Below, piece after piece: positions 46,278-55,895 of a stretch of 64,000 nt of DNA. Source of the stretch: Fulvimonas sp. R45 (GTDB lineage Bacteria; Pseudomonadota; Gammaproteobacteria; Xanthomonadales; Rhodanobacteraceae); the NCBI RefSeq assembly GCF_030504985.1, contig NZ_JASERU010000013.1, positions 1 through 64,000 on the forward strand. The letters are read 5' to 3'. The notes under the pieces are model-generated. The model had not been told where the DNA came from. It saw only the letters and a program-made list of their open reading frames with translations, and searched no databases. The first letter of the stretch is position 1; each line of letters starts with the position of its first letter. A program made the position numbers and the translations under genes.

Positions 46278-49200
46278 ATGACCCCCACCACTTCGCGTGC
46301 CGAGCACATGCGGCCCGATCCCTGCCCGCTGGATGCCTTCCACCCCGCCGTCGCGGCCTGGTTCCGCGGCGCGTTCGCCGCGCCCACCGCGGCGCAGGCA
46401 CGGGCGTGGCCGGCGATCCGCGCCGGCGGCCACGTACTGGTGGCCGCGCCCACCGGCTCCGGCAAGACGCTCACCGCCTTCCTCGCCGCGCTCGACGCGC
46501 TGGTGCGCGAGGGCGTGGCCAACGGCGGCGCGCTGCCCGACGAGACGCGGGTGGTCTACGTGTCGCCGCTGAAAGCGCTGTCCAACGACATCCACGTCAA
46601 CCTGGACGCGCCGCTGGAGGGCATCCGCGCCGAGCTGGAAAAGCTCGGCCTGCCCGGGGTGGCGATCCGCACCGCGGTGCGCACCGGCGATACGCCGCAG
46701 GCCGAGCGCGCGTGGATGCGCAAGACCCCGCCGCACGTCCTGGTGACCACGCCCGAATCGCTGTACATCCTGCTCGGCTCCGCTTCCGGCCGCGAGATGC
46801 TGAAGGGCACGCGCAGCGTGATCGTGGACGAGATCCACGCGGTCGCCGGCAGCAAGCGCGGCGCGCACCTGGCGCTGTCGCTGGAGCGGCTGGAGGCGCT
46901 GTGCCAGCGACGGCTGCAGCGCATCGGCCTGTCGGCGACGCAGAAGCCGATCGAGGAAGTCGCCGATTTCCTGGTCGGCGCAACATCTCCCTCTCCCCTT
47001 TGGGGAGAGGGCCGGGGTGAGGGGCCCACCTCGCCGCAGCCTTCATCGAAGCAGGCTCCAGGCAAGGCTTCCGCGAGCACCCACTCCTCATCCGACCCTC
47101 CGGGCCACCTTCTCCCCGGAGGGGAGAAGGGAAAATCGCACTGCACCATCATCGACACGGGGCATATCCGCCAGCGCGACCTCGCCCTCGAGGTCCCGCC
47201 GGTGCCGCTGGAAGCGGTGATGTCGAACGACGCCTGGGTGCTGGTCTACGACCGCCTGGCGCAGCTGGTGCAGGCGCATCGCACCACCCTGGTGTTCGTC
47301 AACACGCGGCGGCTGGCCGAACGCGCCGCGCGGCACCTGTCCGAGCGGCTGGGCAAGGAAACCGTCGCCGCGCACCACGGCAGCCTGGCGAAGGAGCAGC
47401 GCCTCGACGCCGAGCAGCGCCTGAAGCGCGGCGAGCTGTCGGTGCTGGTGGCGACCGCCTCGCTGGAGCTGGGCATCGACATCGGCGACGTGGACCTGGT
47501 CTGCCAGCTCGGCTCGCCGCGCTCCATCGCCGCCTTCCTGCAGCGCGCGGGCCGCTCCGGCCACCACGTCGGCGGCACGCCGAAGGCGCGGCTGTTCCCC
47601 ACCACGCGCGACGACCTGGTCGAATGCGCTGCCCTGCTCGACGCCGTGCGCCGCGATGAACTCGACGCGCTGGTGCAGCCACCGCAGCCGCTGGACGTGC
47701 TGGCGCAGCAGATCGTCGCCGAGGTGGCCTGCCGCGAATGGGACGAGGATGCGTTATACGCACTGGTGCGTGGCGCGCATCCGTACCGCGCGCTGGCCCG
47801 CGCGGACTTCGACGCGGTGGTGCGCATGCTGGCCGAGGGCTTCACCACCCGCCGCGGCGCGCGCGCGGCCTACGTCCACCGCGACGCCGTGCACCACCGG
47901 CTGCGCGCCCGGCGTGGCGCACGCCTCACCGCGCTCACCTCCGGCGGCGCGATCCCCGATACCGCCGACTACCTGGTGGTGCTGGAGCCGCAGGCCACCG
48001 TGGTGGGCACGGTGCACGAGGACTTCGCCGTCGAGAGCCTGGCCGGCGACATCTTCCAGCTCGGCAACACCAGCTACCGCATCCAGCGCGTGGAGCCGGG
48101 ACGCCTGCGCGTGGAGGACGCCCACGGCGTGCCGCCCAGCATCCCGTTCTGGCTGGGCGAGGCGCCGGGGCGCAGCGACGAGCTGTCGTTCGCGGTGTCG
48201 CGGTTGCGCGAGGAGATGGACGCCCTGCTTGAACCCCTCTCCCATCGGGAGAGCACTGTCCTGAGCGCGCCGAAGGAGGGCAGGGGTGAGGGTTCGGTTT
48301 TCGCCCCCCCTTCTGACACGACCGAACCTTCTCCCCCAGCCCCTCCCCCGGAGGGGGAGGGGAGCAAAGCGTCGGCCTGGCTGCGCGACGAGCTGGGCCT
48401 GGGCGAAGCCGCCGCGCGGCAGCTGGTCGAGTACCTGGCCGGGGCGAAGGCCGCGCTGGGCACGCTGCCCACCCAGTCGACCCTGGTGTTCGAGCGCTTC
48501 TTCGACGAATCCGGCGGCACCCAGCTGGTCATCCACGCGCCGTTCGGCAGCCGCATCAACCGCGCCTGGGGGCTGGCGCTGCGCAAGCGCTTCTGCCGCC
48601 AGTTCAACTTCGAGCTGCAGGCCGCGGCCACCGAGGACGCGATCGTGCTGTCGCTGTCCACCAGCCACAGCTTCCCGCTGGAGGAAGTGGCGCGCTACCT
48701 GCATTCGGGCACGGCCGAGCACGTGCTGGTGCAGGCCCTGCTCGACGCACCGCTGTTCCCCGCGCGCTGGCGCTGGAACGCGGTGACCGCGCTGGCGCTG
48801 CCCCGCTTCGCGGGCGGCAGGAAGGTGCCGCCGCAGCTGCAGCGCATGAAGAGCGAGGACCTGCTCGCCGCGGTGTTCCCCGACCAGGTCGCCTGCCTGG
48901 AGAACATCGTGGGCGAGCGGCAGATCCCCGACCACCCGCTGGTGGCGCAGACCCTGCACGACTGCCTGCGCGAGGCGATGGACACCGACGGCTTGCTGCG
49001 CCTGCTGCGCGGGCTGGAAAGCGGTGCGATCCGGCTGGTCGCGCGCGACCTTCCCGCGCCCAGCCCGCTGGCCGGCGCGGTGCTCAACGCCGCGCCCTAC
49101 GCCTTCCTCGACGACGCCCCGCTGGAGGAACGCCGTACCCGCGCGGTGCGCCAGGACGTCCCGGCCGGGGCCGGCGACATGGGCCGGCTCGACCCCGATG

Positions 49201-51254
49201 CCATCGCTGCGGTGCGCGCCGAGGCCTGGCCCGAGGTACGCAACGCGGACGAGATGCACGAGGCGCTGGATGCGCTGGGCGGCATCACCGCGGCCGAGGC
49301 GGCGACGAACGAAGGCTGGGAAGACAAGCTGCACGCATTGGCGAGGGATCAGCGCGTCACCTGTTTGTCTCTCTCCCCTCCACAGGCTTCTGCGCCCTCT
49401 CCCCTGCGGGGAGAGGGCTGGGGTGAGGGGACAAGCTCGCCTCGATCCTCATCGAAGCTCGCCTTTGGAAATGCTCCAGCGGGCACCCGCTCCTCATCCG
49501 CCCTGCCGGGCACCTCCTCCCCGAGGGGGAGAAGGAACGACGGCGTGTGGGTCTGCGCGGAGAAACTCCCGCTATGGCGGGCCGTGCATCCCGAGGCTGC
49601 GCTGCATCCCGCCATCGCCGCGCCCGCCGAATACGCCGCGCAGGCCTGGACCCGCGAGGACGCCCTGCGCGAACTGGTGCGCGGCCGGCTGCTGGGGCTG
49701 GGGCCGGTCACGGCGGACGCGCTGGCCGCGCCGCTGGGCGTGCCGCCTGCCGAGGCGGAAACCGCGCTGCTGCGCCTGCAGGCCGAGGGCTACGTGATCC
49801 AGGGAACGTTCGACCCCGCCGTCGCCGGCACGCAGTGGTGCGAACGCCATCTGCTGGCGCGCATCCACCGCTACACGCTGGGCCGGCTGCGGCGCGAGAT
49901 CGAGCCGGTGAGCCGGCGCGAGCTGATGCGCTTCCTGCTCGACTGGCAGCACGCGAGCCCGGCCACCCGGCTGCGCGGCCCCGACGCGCTGCCGGCGGTG
50001 CTGGCCCAGCTGGAAGGCTACGAGGCGGCGGCCGGCGCCTGGGAAACGGAGATCCTGCCCACGCGCATCGCGGACTACTCGGCCAGTTGGCTGGACGCGC
50101 AATGTCGCGCCGGCCGCATCGGCTGGAGCCGGCTGCGCGCGGGCGGCGGCGGCGGGCCGGTGCGCGCCACCCCGATCGTGCTGCTGCCGCGTCGCCAGAT
50201 GGCCGTCTGGGCGGCCATCGCCGGCCGCGACGACGCCCAGGACGAACTGCTCTCCTCGCGCGCCCAGGCGGTGGCCGACGCCCTGCGCGAACAGGGCGCG
50301 CTGTTCTTCGACGAACTGCTCGCCGCCACTCGCCTGCTGCGCACCGAGCTGGAGGACGCGCTGGGCGAGCTGGTCGCCGCCGGCCGCGCCAGCGCCGACA
50401 GCTTCGCCGGCCTGCGCGCCCTGCTGCTGCCGGCGGCGAAGCGCGAGGCGCCGCGGCACCGGCGCCTGCGCCGGCACCAGTTCGGCGGCATCGAGGATGC
50501 GGGCCGCTGGTCGCTGGTGCGGCGGCTCCTTCTCCCCTCCGGGGCACGCGGGGAGCGGCCATGGACGGCTGCAGCTTTGGGGAGCGAGGAGAAGGTGGCC
50601 GCCGAGAGGCCGAATGAAGGGCGGGCGCTCGCGGGGAAGGCGGGTGAAGCGTCGACGCAAGACTCGCCCCTCGCCTCAATCCCCTTCGACCGGCTCAGGG
50701 CGGGGCTCTCCCCGCAGGGGAGAGGAGGCGAACGTGGCGCTTCGCGCCCAGGTGAGTCAATTGAAACGGAGCACGTCGCCCGCACCCTGCTCGCGCGCTA
50801 CGGCGTGGTGTTCTGGCAACTGCTGGAACGCGAGGCGCCCTGGTTGCCGCCCTGGCGCGAGCTGCTGCGCGTCTACCGGCGACTGGAGGCGCGCGGCGAG
50901 ATCCGCGGCGGCCGTTTCGTGGAAGGGCTGGTGGGCGAGCAGTTCGCCCTGCCCGAGGCGATCGCGCCGCTGCGCGCGATCCGCCAGCGCGGCGCACAGG
51001 ACGAGCTGGTCTGCATCGGCGGCTGCGACCCGCTCAACCTGGTCGGCGGCGTGCTGGCCGGCGACAAGGTGCCCGCGGTGCCGGGGTCGCGCGTACTGTA
51101 CCGCGACGGCGTGCCCGTGGCCGCGCGCGTCGCCGGGAAGTTCGTGGCGCTGGCGGAATTGCCGCCCGAGCTGGCGCAAGCCGCCCGCCGCCTGCTGCTG
51201 CATCCGGCGGCTCGATCCGTGGACGACGCCCTGCCTTCGAGCCGCGCCGGATGA
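46278..51254 (+). CDS. lhr: Lhr-type ATP-dependent helicase with four in-frame repeat inserts
   Basis: A 1658-aa superfamily-2 helicase (3'-5' DNA translocase, DNA repair). Walker A APTGSGKT is at 57-64, DEIH at about 184, motif III GLSATQ at about 218, then RecA2 with [14 protein letters not shown] and QRAGRSGH. The winged-helix and beta-barrel Lhr core follow. The C-terminal Lhr region includes [15 protein letters not shown] and [10 protein letters not shown]. After removal of four repeat-derived segments (about 235-287, 652-698, 1030-1086 and 1417-1494) roughly 1423 residues remain, close to normal Lhr size. All inserts are in frame and lie between domains. The start ATG at 46278 or a second at 46308 is plausible. 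The gene diverges from the protease. Confidence 0.92.
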   Translation: MTPTTSRAEHMRPDPCPLDAFHPAVAAWFRGAFAAPTAAQARAWPAIRAGGHVLVAAPTGSGKTLTAFLAALDALVREGVANGGALPDETRVVYVSPLKALSNDIHVNLDAPLEGIRAELEKLGLPGVAIRTAVRTGDTPQAERAWMRKTPPHVLVTTPESLYILLGSASGREMLKGTRSVIVDEIHAVAGSKRGAHLALSLERLEALCQRRLQRIGLSATQKPIEEVADFLVGATSPSPLWGEGRGEGPTSPQPSSKQAPGKASASTHSSSDPPGHLLPGGEKGKSHCTIIDTGHIRQRDLALEVPPVPLEAVMSNDAWVLVYDRLAQLVQAHRTTLVFVNTRRLAERAARHLSERLGKETVAAHHGSLAKEQRLDAEQRLKRGELSVLVATASLELGIDIGDVDLVCQLGSPRSIAAFLQRAGRSGHHVGGTPKARLFPTTRDDLVECAALLDAVRRDELDALVQPPQPLDVLAQQIVAEVACREWDEDALYALVRGAHPYRALARADFDAVVRMLAEGFTTRRGARAAYVHRDAVHHRLRARRGARLTALTSGGAIPDTADYLVVLEPQATVVGTVHEDFAVESLAGDIFQLGNTSYRIQRVEPGRLRVEDAHGVPPSIPFWLGEAPGRSDELSFAVSRLREEMDALLEPLSHRESTVLSAPKEGRGEGSVFAPPSDTTEPSPPAPPPEGEGSKASAWLRDELGLGEAAARQLVEYLAGAKAALGTLPTQSTLVFERFFDESGGTQLVIHAPFGSRINRAWGLALRKRFCRQFNFELQAAATEDAIVLSLSTSHSFPLEEVARYLHSGTAEHVLVQALLDAPLFPARWRWNAVTALALPRFAGGRKVPPQLQRMKSEDLLAAVFPDQVACLENIVGERQIPDHPLVAQTLHDCLREAMDTDGLLRLLRGLESGAIRLVARDLPAPSPLAGAVLNAAPYAFLDDAPLEERRTRAVRQDVPAGAGDMGRLDPDAIAAVRAEAWPEVRNADEMHEALDALGGITAAEAATNEGWEDKLHALARDQRVTCLSLSPPQASAPSPLRGEGWGEGTSSPRSSSKLAFGNAPAGTRSSSALPGTSSPRGRRNDGVWVCAEKLPLWRAVHPEAALHPAIAAPAEYAAQAWTREDALRELVRGRLLGLGPVTADALAAPLGVPPAEAETALLRLQAEGYVIQGTFDPAVAGTQWCERHLLARIHRYTLGRLRREIEPVSRRELMRFLLDWQHASPATRLRGPDALPAVLAQLEGYEAAAGAWETEILPTRIADYSASWLDAQCRAGRIGWSRLRAGGGGGPVRATPIVLLPRRQMAVWAAIAGRDDAQDELLSSRAQAVADALREQGALFFDELLAATRLLRTELEDALGELVAAGRASADSFAGLRALLLPAAKREAPRHRRLRRHQFGGIEDAGRWSLVRRLLLPSGARGERPWTAAALGSEEKVAAERPNEGRALAGKAGEASTQDSPLASIPFDRLRAGLSPQGRGGERGASRPGESIETEHVARTLLARYGVVFWQLLEREAPWLPPWRELLRVYRRLEARGEIRGGRFVEGLVGEQFALPEAIAPLRAIRQRGAQDELVCIGGCDPLNLVGGVLAGDKVPAVPGSRVLYRDGVPVAARVAGKFVALAELPPELAQAARRLLLHPAARSVDDALPSSRAG
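46980..47138 (+). repeat. Palindromic insert 1 in lhr
   Basis: Two palindromes, CCCTCTCCCC-TTT-GGGGAGAGGG (46989-47011) and CCTTCTCCCC-GGA-GGGGAGAAGG (47108-47130), enclose about 96 bp. Translated as [13 protein letters not shown], a Ser/Pro/Lys-rich middle and [12 protein letters not shown]. It falls between the two RecA-like domains. Confidence 0.85.
48231..48373 (+). repeat. Palindromic insert 2 in lhr
   Basis: CTCTCCC-ATC-GGGAGAG (48237-48253) and CCCCTCCCCC-GGA-GGGGGAGGGG (48340-48362). The inner part differs from inserts 1 and 3 ([20 protein letters not shown], then a Pro/Glu-rich run). It lies before the [17 protein letters not shown] segment. Confidence 0.82.
49366..49536 (+). repeat. 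Palindromic insert 3 in lhr
   Basis: CCCTCTCCCC-TGC-GGGGAGAGGG (49395-49417) and an imperfect second palindrome at 49513-49535. Same orientation and same reading frame as insert 1, giving [11 protein letters not shown] versus [11 protein letters not shown]. The interior (TCATCGAAGC and CTCCTCATCCG words) is shared with insert 1. Confidence 0.85.
50528..50760 (-). repeat. Palindromic insert 4 in lhr (opposite orientation)
   Basis: The palindrome CTCTCCCC-GCA-GGGGAGAG (50706-50724) is at the right end, and a CTTCTCCCC/GGAGAAGG pair lies within 50529-50598. The interior matches the reverse complement of insert 1 (GGAGAAGGTGGCC start). This is the longest insert (about 78 codons) and is still open in frame. 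Confidence 0.8.
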
Positions 51255-51272
51255 GCCGGCCCCGCCGCGCAT

Positions 51273-51300
51273 AAAAAAAACCGCAGCCCGGAGGCTGCGG
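51273..51300 (-). terminator. Intrinsic terminator of the TonB receptor gene
   Basis: Stem CCGCAGCC-CGGA-GGCTGCGG (51281-51300), with a run of eight A residues at 51273-51280 on the plus strand, i.e. T8 after the hairpin on the minus strand. It lies 43 bp downstream of the receptor stop codon. It may also slow transcription from lhr. Confidence 0.85.
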
Positions 51301-51342
51301 AAGGGGAGATCGGGGTGCCTCGCGACACCCCGCGCGGAGTTT

Positions 51343-54300
51343 TCAGAAGTCGTAGCTCACCGCGAGCCGCACGTAGCGCGGCGCCTGGCGGTAGATCACG
51401 CGGTCGTAGCTGTCGGTCGGCACCGCGCCGGTGCTGCCCCAGCCGTAGTCGAGCAGGGTCGGGCGCTGCTGGTTGAGCAGGTTGAACACGTACAGGTCGA
51501 AGGCCAGCCTCTTGCCTGCCCAGGCCGGTCGGTATTCCGCGTTGGCCGAGAGCTGCCACTGCCACGGCGGGCGCCCGGCCCGGCCCGGCGGCTCGGGCTT
51601 GTGGTCACAGAAGTAGTAGGCCGAATAGCCGTAGCTCTGTGGGTCGGGGTTGCTGTCGTCGAAGCCGAACGAGCCCAGGCAGCTCTTCGGCGCGCCGGAC
51701 GAGACCAGCACGTTCGCGCCCAGCAGCCATTCGTCCGTCAGCTGGTAATAGCCGTCGAACTTGAACTGGTGGCGGCGATCGCTGGCCTGGTCGCCGTTGG
51801 AATAGACCATGATCGCCGGGTTGTCCCACGACGTGGTCGCCGAGATGTCGGATTGGCTGACGTCGGTGCGCACCTGGCCTTCGGTGTTGCCGTAACTGCG
51901 CGAGTAGAGGTAGCTGAAGGAGCCGTACCACGTGCCGTCGAACGGATGCTCCAGCTTGAACTCCAGGCTGTAGTAGTTGCGCTTGAGGTGAGGGAAGCCA
52001 TAGTCGTCGTTGCTGACGCGCACGGTCTCGTGGCCACCGTCCTTGGTCTGCAGCACGTAGTCGTTGGCCACGCCGGGATTGAAGATGCGGCAGCCTTTCA
52101 ACGGCGCCAGGTTGTCCACGTCGATGCCCTGCTTCGCCGCGGTGGCGAGGATCACGTCGGTGTCGCAGACGTCGTCGATGGCGCTGCGCAGCCGGCGCAC
52201 CATGCCCTTGACCCCGTACACCCACACCGGACCGAGCTGCCTCTGGAAACCGAGGATGAACTCGTCCTGGTATTCCGACTTCAGGTTGCTGGAGGCCACC
52301 GTGGCGGGATCCGGCGCCTCGCCCAGCTCGCCGTCGGGCGACACCGGGTGGTGCGGCGGCAGCTCGGTGAGGCCGGTGGGGGTGCCGTCCGGCCCGATGC
52401 CGGTGTAGGTGTAGTAGTGGTTGGTGTACAGGCTGCCGCCGGCGGCGCGGATCGCCACCTGGTTGGGCAGCGCCAGGTAGTAGCGGCCGGCATTGCCGAA
52501 CACCTTGAAGCTGGCGTCGCCGTTCACGTCCCACGCGAAGCCAAGGCGTGGCGCCCACTGCGGCCTGGTCTGCCGCACGTAGGCCTGGCCGTTGACGTTG
52601 TAGTTGGTGAAGGTGTCGTTGCGCAGGCCCAGCTTCAGCAGCAGGCGGTCGTCGACCTGCCAGGCGTCCTCGACGTACTGGGCGCGCTGCACGGTGCGCG
52701 CCGAGGCCATGGCGGAATACGAGTATTGGCTGACGTAGTAGCCGGTCTCGCCGCCGGGATAGCCGACCGGGGACGGCACGCCGTTGGCCGGGTCGATCGG
52801 CGCGGTCGGGTCGTTCGAGGCGTTGTGGTAGATCCACCAGTAGCCCGGGCCGGAGGTGGTCGCGCCCTGGTCGATGGCGCGCGCCACCTGGTTGTCGATG
52901 CCCGCGCTCAGCGTATGGTCGCCGAGGCGGTAGGACAGGTCGATGCGCAGGTTGGTGGTGCGGTTGCCGGCGTCGGCGGCGTTGATGTAGCCGAACGGCT
53001 GCAGGCTCCTGATCGGATTGCTGCCGACGATCGCCGGGTTTTCCGCGGTGATGCTGCTGATGTAGGTCTTGCTCGCGTCGTAGCCCGGGTAGTCGGTGTA
53101 GTTGATCTGGTGCATCTTGCCATACAGCGCCGTCAACGTGAGGTTGTCGGTGAGGTAGCCGGTGTACTTCAGCACACCCATCTTGCTGTTGTTCTTGGTT
53201 GGCGCGCTCCGGGCGTGGAAGGCGCCTTCCGTGTCGGTGGCGTAGTCGTAGTCGTACTGGTTGGCCTCGTAGGAGGTGGTGGACGAGGCCGCGGTCAGCT
53301 CCAGGATGTTGCTGTCGTTGATGTTCCAGTCGACCTTCGCGTACCAGCGCGGGTCGTGGTACTTGTATTGCGTCTTGTACGGACTGCCGATGCTGCCGAT
53401 GCTGCTGCCCTGCTGGCGCTCCACCTCGTAGGCCGCGTACAGGAACAGCTTGTCCCTGACCAGCGGGCCGCCCAGGTAGCCGCTGACGTCGGTGTCCCAG
53501 CTGCCGTTGTGCTCGTAGCGGCCGTACAGCTGGCCCTTCTTCGCGCCGCTGGCGTAGTAGGTGTTGGCCGTGTCCGCGCGCAGGAAGCGTGGCGTCCACG
53601 ACACATGCGCGCCGAAATGCCACTCGTTGGTGCCGCGCTTGCCCACCTGGCTGATCACGCCGCCGTCGGAGCGGCCGTATTGCGCGCCGTAGCCGCCGGA
53701 CAGCACCTCCTGCTGCTCGATCGCGTCGTAGGGCAGCTGCATGCCGCCGATGTTGGTCAGCGGGTTGCTGGTGTCGAAACCGTTGATGTAGTACGCGTTC
53801 TCGCTCACCGAGGAACCGCTGAACGACACCGCGCTGCCGAACGCCGGACTGCCGGCCACCACGCCCGGCGCCAGCATCGCCACCGCCTCGGCGCTGCGCG
53901 CCAGCGGCAGCTTGGCCAGTTGCGTGGCGGTGACCACGGTGCGCGAGTCCACGCTGGTCACGTCGATCGCCGGCAACGCGTTGGCGTTGACCGTGATCGC
54001 GCCCAGGTTCTTCGCGTTCGACGCCGCGGCGGCAGCCGCTTCGGCGAAGGACACCTGCGTGCTGGTGCCCACGCGCAGCTCCACGTTGTTGCGCGCATCC
54101 AGCACCTGACCGTCGCGCATGAGGCTGACCGTGTAGTTGCCGATCGGCAGCGCCGACGCGTTGAAGCGCCCCTGCGCGTCCACCGGCACCTCGCGGACCA
54201 GGCCCGACGACGTGTTGCGGATATGCACCGTCTCGCCCGCGGTCGCGGGCGCCGTGCCGAAGATGTTGCCGGTGGTGGACTGCGCCAGCGCGGCACCGGT

Positions 54301-54375
54301 GCCGGCCAGCGCCAGCGCGGTCGCCAGCAGGCTGCGCCGCAGGCGACGCGATCGGCTCGCTCGTACTGAATTCAT
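51343..54375 (-). CDS. TonB-dependent receptor (Oar-like)
   Basis: An outer-membrane active transporter (1010 aa). A signal peptide (residues 1-32, ending ALAQ) is followed by a carboxypeptidase-regulatory-like beta domain (VREVPVDAQGRFNASALPIG), then a plug domain (about 120-250, with SRTVVTATQLAKLPLARSAE), and a 22-strand barrel ending in VRLAVSYDF. Such Oar/OmpA-related receptors of Xanthomonadales import peptides or carbohydrates. Substrate unknown. The start at 54375 (MNSVRASRSRR) was chosen because it begins the signal peptide; the longer frame to 54504 reads through the promoter. Confidence 0.9.
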   Translation of the reverse strand: MNSVRASRSRRLRRSLLATALALAGTGAALAQSTTGNIFGTAPATAGETVHIRNTSSGLVREVPVDAQGRFNASALPIGNYTVSLMRDGQVLDARNNVELRVGTSTQVSFAEAAAAAASNAKNLGAITVNANALPAIDVTSVDSRTVVTATQLAKLPLARSAEAVAMLAPGVVAGSPAFGSAVSFSGSSVSENAYYINGFDTSNPLTNIGGMQLPYDAIEQQEVLSGGYGAQYGRSDGGVISQVGKRGTNEWHFGAHVSWTPRFLRADTANTYYASGAKKGQLYGRYEHNGSWDTDVSGYLGGPLVRDKLFLYAAYEVERQQGSSIGSIGSPYKTQYKYHDPRWYAKVDWNINDSNILELTAASSTTSYEANQYDYDYATDTEGAFHARSAPTKNNSKMGVLKYTGYLTDNLTLTALYGKMHQINYTDYPGYDASKTYISSITAENPAIVGSNPIRSLQPFGYINAADAGNRTTNLRIDLSYRLGDHTLSAGIDNQVARAIDQGATTSGPGYWWIYHNASNDPTAPIDPANGVPSPVGYPGGETGYYVSQYSYSAMASARTVQRAQYVEDAWQVDDRLLLKLGLRNDTFTNYNVNGQAYVRQTRPQWAPRLGFAWDVNGDASFKVFGNAGRYYLALPNQVAIRAAGGSLYTNHYYTYTGIGPDGTPTGLTELPPHHPVSPDGELGEAPDPATVASSNLKSEYQDEFILGFQRQLGPVWVYGVKGMVRRLRSAIDDVCDTDVILATAAKQGIDVDNLAPLKGCRIFNPGVANDYVLQTKDGGHETVRVSNDDYGFPHLKRNYYSLEFKLEHPFDGTWYGSFSYLYSRSYGNTEGQVRTDVSQSDISATTSWDNPAIMVYSNGDQASDRRHQFKFDGYYQLTDEWLLGANVLVSSGAPKSCLGSFGFDDSNPDPQSYGYSAYYFCDHKPEPPGRAGRPPWQWQLSANAEYRPAWAGKRLAFDLYVFNLLNQQRPTLLDYGWGSTGAVPTDSYDRVIYRQAPRYVRLAVSYDF

Positions 54376-54470
54376 CCCATGCTCTCCCCATGCGTGTACG
54401 CCGCGGAGACGACTCCGGCGGCTCGGCAGCGCGCTCCCCAAAGCGCGGCAGGCGAGGGCCTGCCAGGCAC

Positions 54471-54500
54471 AGGCTAGGCCGAAGCAAAAGAAAATGTCAA
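54471..54500 (-). promoter_or_regulatory. Promoter of the TonB receptor gene
   Basis: Consensus TTGACA (54495-54500 on the minus strand) with a -10 TAGCCT (54471-54476) at 18-bp spacing. It lies 96 bp before the start codon, in the transition from AT-rich to GC-rich sequence. A further imperfect palindrome TTTGC...GCAAA spans 54528-54557. Confidence 0.55.
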
Positions 54501-54590
54501 ACAATTGGAAGTTTCTGTTACTGACTATTTGCTTTCATATGTAACATATATGGCAAACACCTCGGTCCATAACTGACGTGGATCGATCTA

Positions 54591-54606
54591 TGTGAAAGCA
54601 TTCACA
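54591..54606. promoter_or_regulatory. Clp/CRP-type binding site
   Basis: TGTGAAAGCATTCACA matches the full CRP consensus TGTGA-N6-TCACA on both halves. It is 216 bp before the receptor start and about 130 bp before its predicted -35/-10, so action at a distance or a second promoter would be needed. Gap 54376-54705 otherwise has an AT-rich core (54480-54600) and no gene I can support. Confidence 0.55.
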
Positions 54607-54705
54607 ATACCGAGCAATTCGACCCGGAAAGGCCGGCGGATGGCATGTCGGATGCTTGCCCGCGCCACGCGGCGTCCGCCGCCGGCGCGGATGTCGCGGC
54701 GAGGA

Positions 54706-55416
54706 TCAGGCCTGTCGCCAGCCCGCCAGCACGGCGGGCAATCCGCGCATGTCGGCGAACACCCGCGCCACGCCCGCGGCGAGCAGCGCGTCGGCATGGC
54801 CATGGCCGGCGGAAGCCGGCGCGTAGCCGAACACGGTGGCGCCGGCGGCGAGGCCGGCGCGGGCGCCGGTGACGGTGTCCTCCACCACCGCGCAGCGCAC
54901 GGGCGGCACGCCCAGCGCCGCGGCGGCGGCCAGGTACACGTCCGGGTGCGGCTTGCCGCGCGGCTGTTCCTGCCCACTGAAGACACGGCCGGTGAAGCAG
55001 TCGAGCAGGCCGATCTTCGCCAGCTGCAGCTCGACCTTGTGCCGGTCGGCGCCGGACGCCACCGCGATGCGGCCACCCAGCGCCGCATGCAGTGCGCGCA
55101 CGGCGCCGGTGGCGCCGGCGACTTCCACCAGCTCCAGCGCCAGCGCCGCGTTGCGCCGCTGGCGGAACTGCTCCAGCCAGGCCTCGGTGAGCGCGACGCC
55201 GGTGCGCGCCTCGATCAGCGCCGCCTCGTCGCGCACCATCTTGCCGACGAACACGCGCATCGTCTCCGCCAGGCTGATCGCCCAGCCCAGCTCGCCGAGC
55301 ATCTCGGCCAGCACGCGGTTGACGATGGGTTCGGAATCGACCAGTACGCCGTCGCAGTCGAACAGCACGGCATCGAAGGGCAGGCCAGAGGCGGCACGGG
55401 CGGGTTCGGGCGGCAT
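54706..55416 (-). CDS. HAD-superfamily sugar-phosphatase-like hydrolase
   Basis: A 236-aa HAD type IA phosphatase. Motif I is VLFDCDGVLVDSE (nucleophile D, acid D), motif II IAVASGADRHK, motif III/IV GKPHPDVYLAA and VVEDTVTGARAG. The cap is helical, as in beta-phosphoglucomutase and 6-phosphogluconate phosphatase relatives, so a sugar phosphate is a likely substrate. The start at 55416 was chosen at the HAD start (MPPEPARAASG). It lies 4 bp after the NTF2-like gene and is likely cotranscribed. Confidence 0.87.
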   Translation of the reverse strand: MPPEPARAASGLPFDAVLFDCDGVLVDSEPIVNRVLAEMLGELGWAISLAETMRVFVGKMVRDEAALIEARTGVALTEAWLEQFRQRRNAALALELVEVAGATGAVRALHAALGGRIAVASGADRHKVELQLAKIGLLDCFTGRVFSGQEQPRGKPHPDVYLAAAAALGVPPVRCAVVEDTVTGARAGLAAGATVFGYAPASAGHGHADALLAAGVARVFADMRGLPAVLAGWRQA

Positions 55417-55420
55417 GCGC

Positions 55421-55801
55421 TCAGTCGCTGTGGTCGGCGACGTGCACCAGCAGGCCGTCGCGTTCGCGGAACTCGCTGCGCCCCGGCATGGCGATGGACT
55501 GGCCGGCGCGCACGCCGTTGGGCAGGTCCACCGCGAAGGTGCCTTCGAAGAAGACCTGCACGTAGGCCGTGCCATCCTGCTGGTGGTAGCCGGTGATGGT
55601 CTGGCGGCGCGCGGAGAACAGGTGGCGCGAATTCTCCGCCAGCCGTCGGAGCTCCTCGATGCCCAGCGTGCGCACGCTGAGCCGGCCGGCGGTGTAGTTC
55701 TCGAACACCACCTCGCGGTGCACGGCGGCGAGCATGGCGTCCACGTCCATGCGGTTGTAGGCGGCGAGGTAGCGGTCGATCAGCTCGCGCATGCGAGGCA
55801 T
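55421..55801 (-). CDS. NTF2-like (SnoaL) domain protein
   Basis: A 126-aa alpha+beta cone-fold protein: RELIDRYLAAYNRMDVDAML with a typical helix, then VVFENYTAGR, and strands YHQQDGTAYVQVFFEGTFAV. Ketosteroid-isomerase-like proteins of this size bind or isomerise small hydrophobic molecules. The start at 55801 (MPRMRE) or 55792 (MRELID) cannot be resolved. It is transcribed with the HAD gene. Confidence 0.78.
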   Translation of the reverse strand: MPRMRELIDRYLAAYNRMDVDAMLAAVHREVVFENYTAGRLSVRTLGIEELRRLAENSRHLFSARRQTITGYHQQDGTAYVQVFFEGTFAVDLPNGVRAGQSIAMPGRSEFRERDGLLVHVADHSD

Positions 55802-55895
55802 CCGGGGGCGGCGGGGGCGGCGGGGGCGGCCATTGCAGCACGCTCCCGCCGCGTCCGCCAGCCCGCCCCGCGCGACGCGGGGCGGGCCGGTTGCC

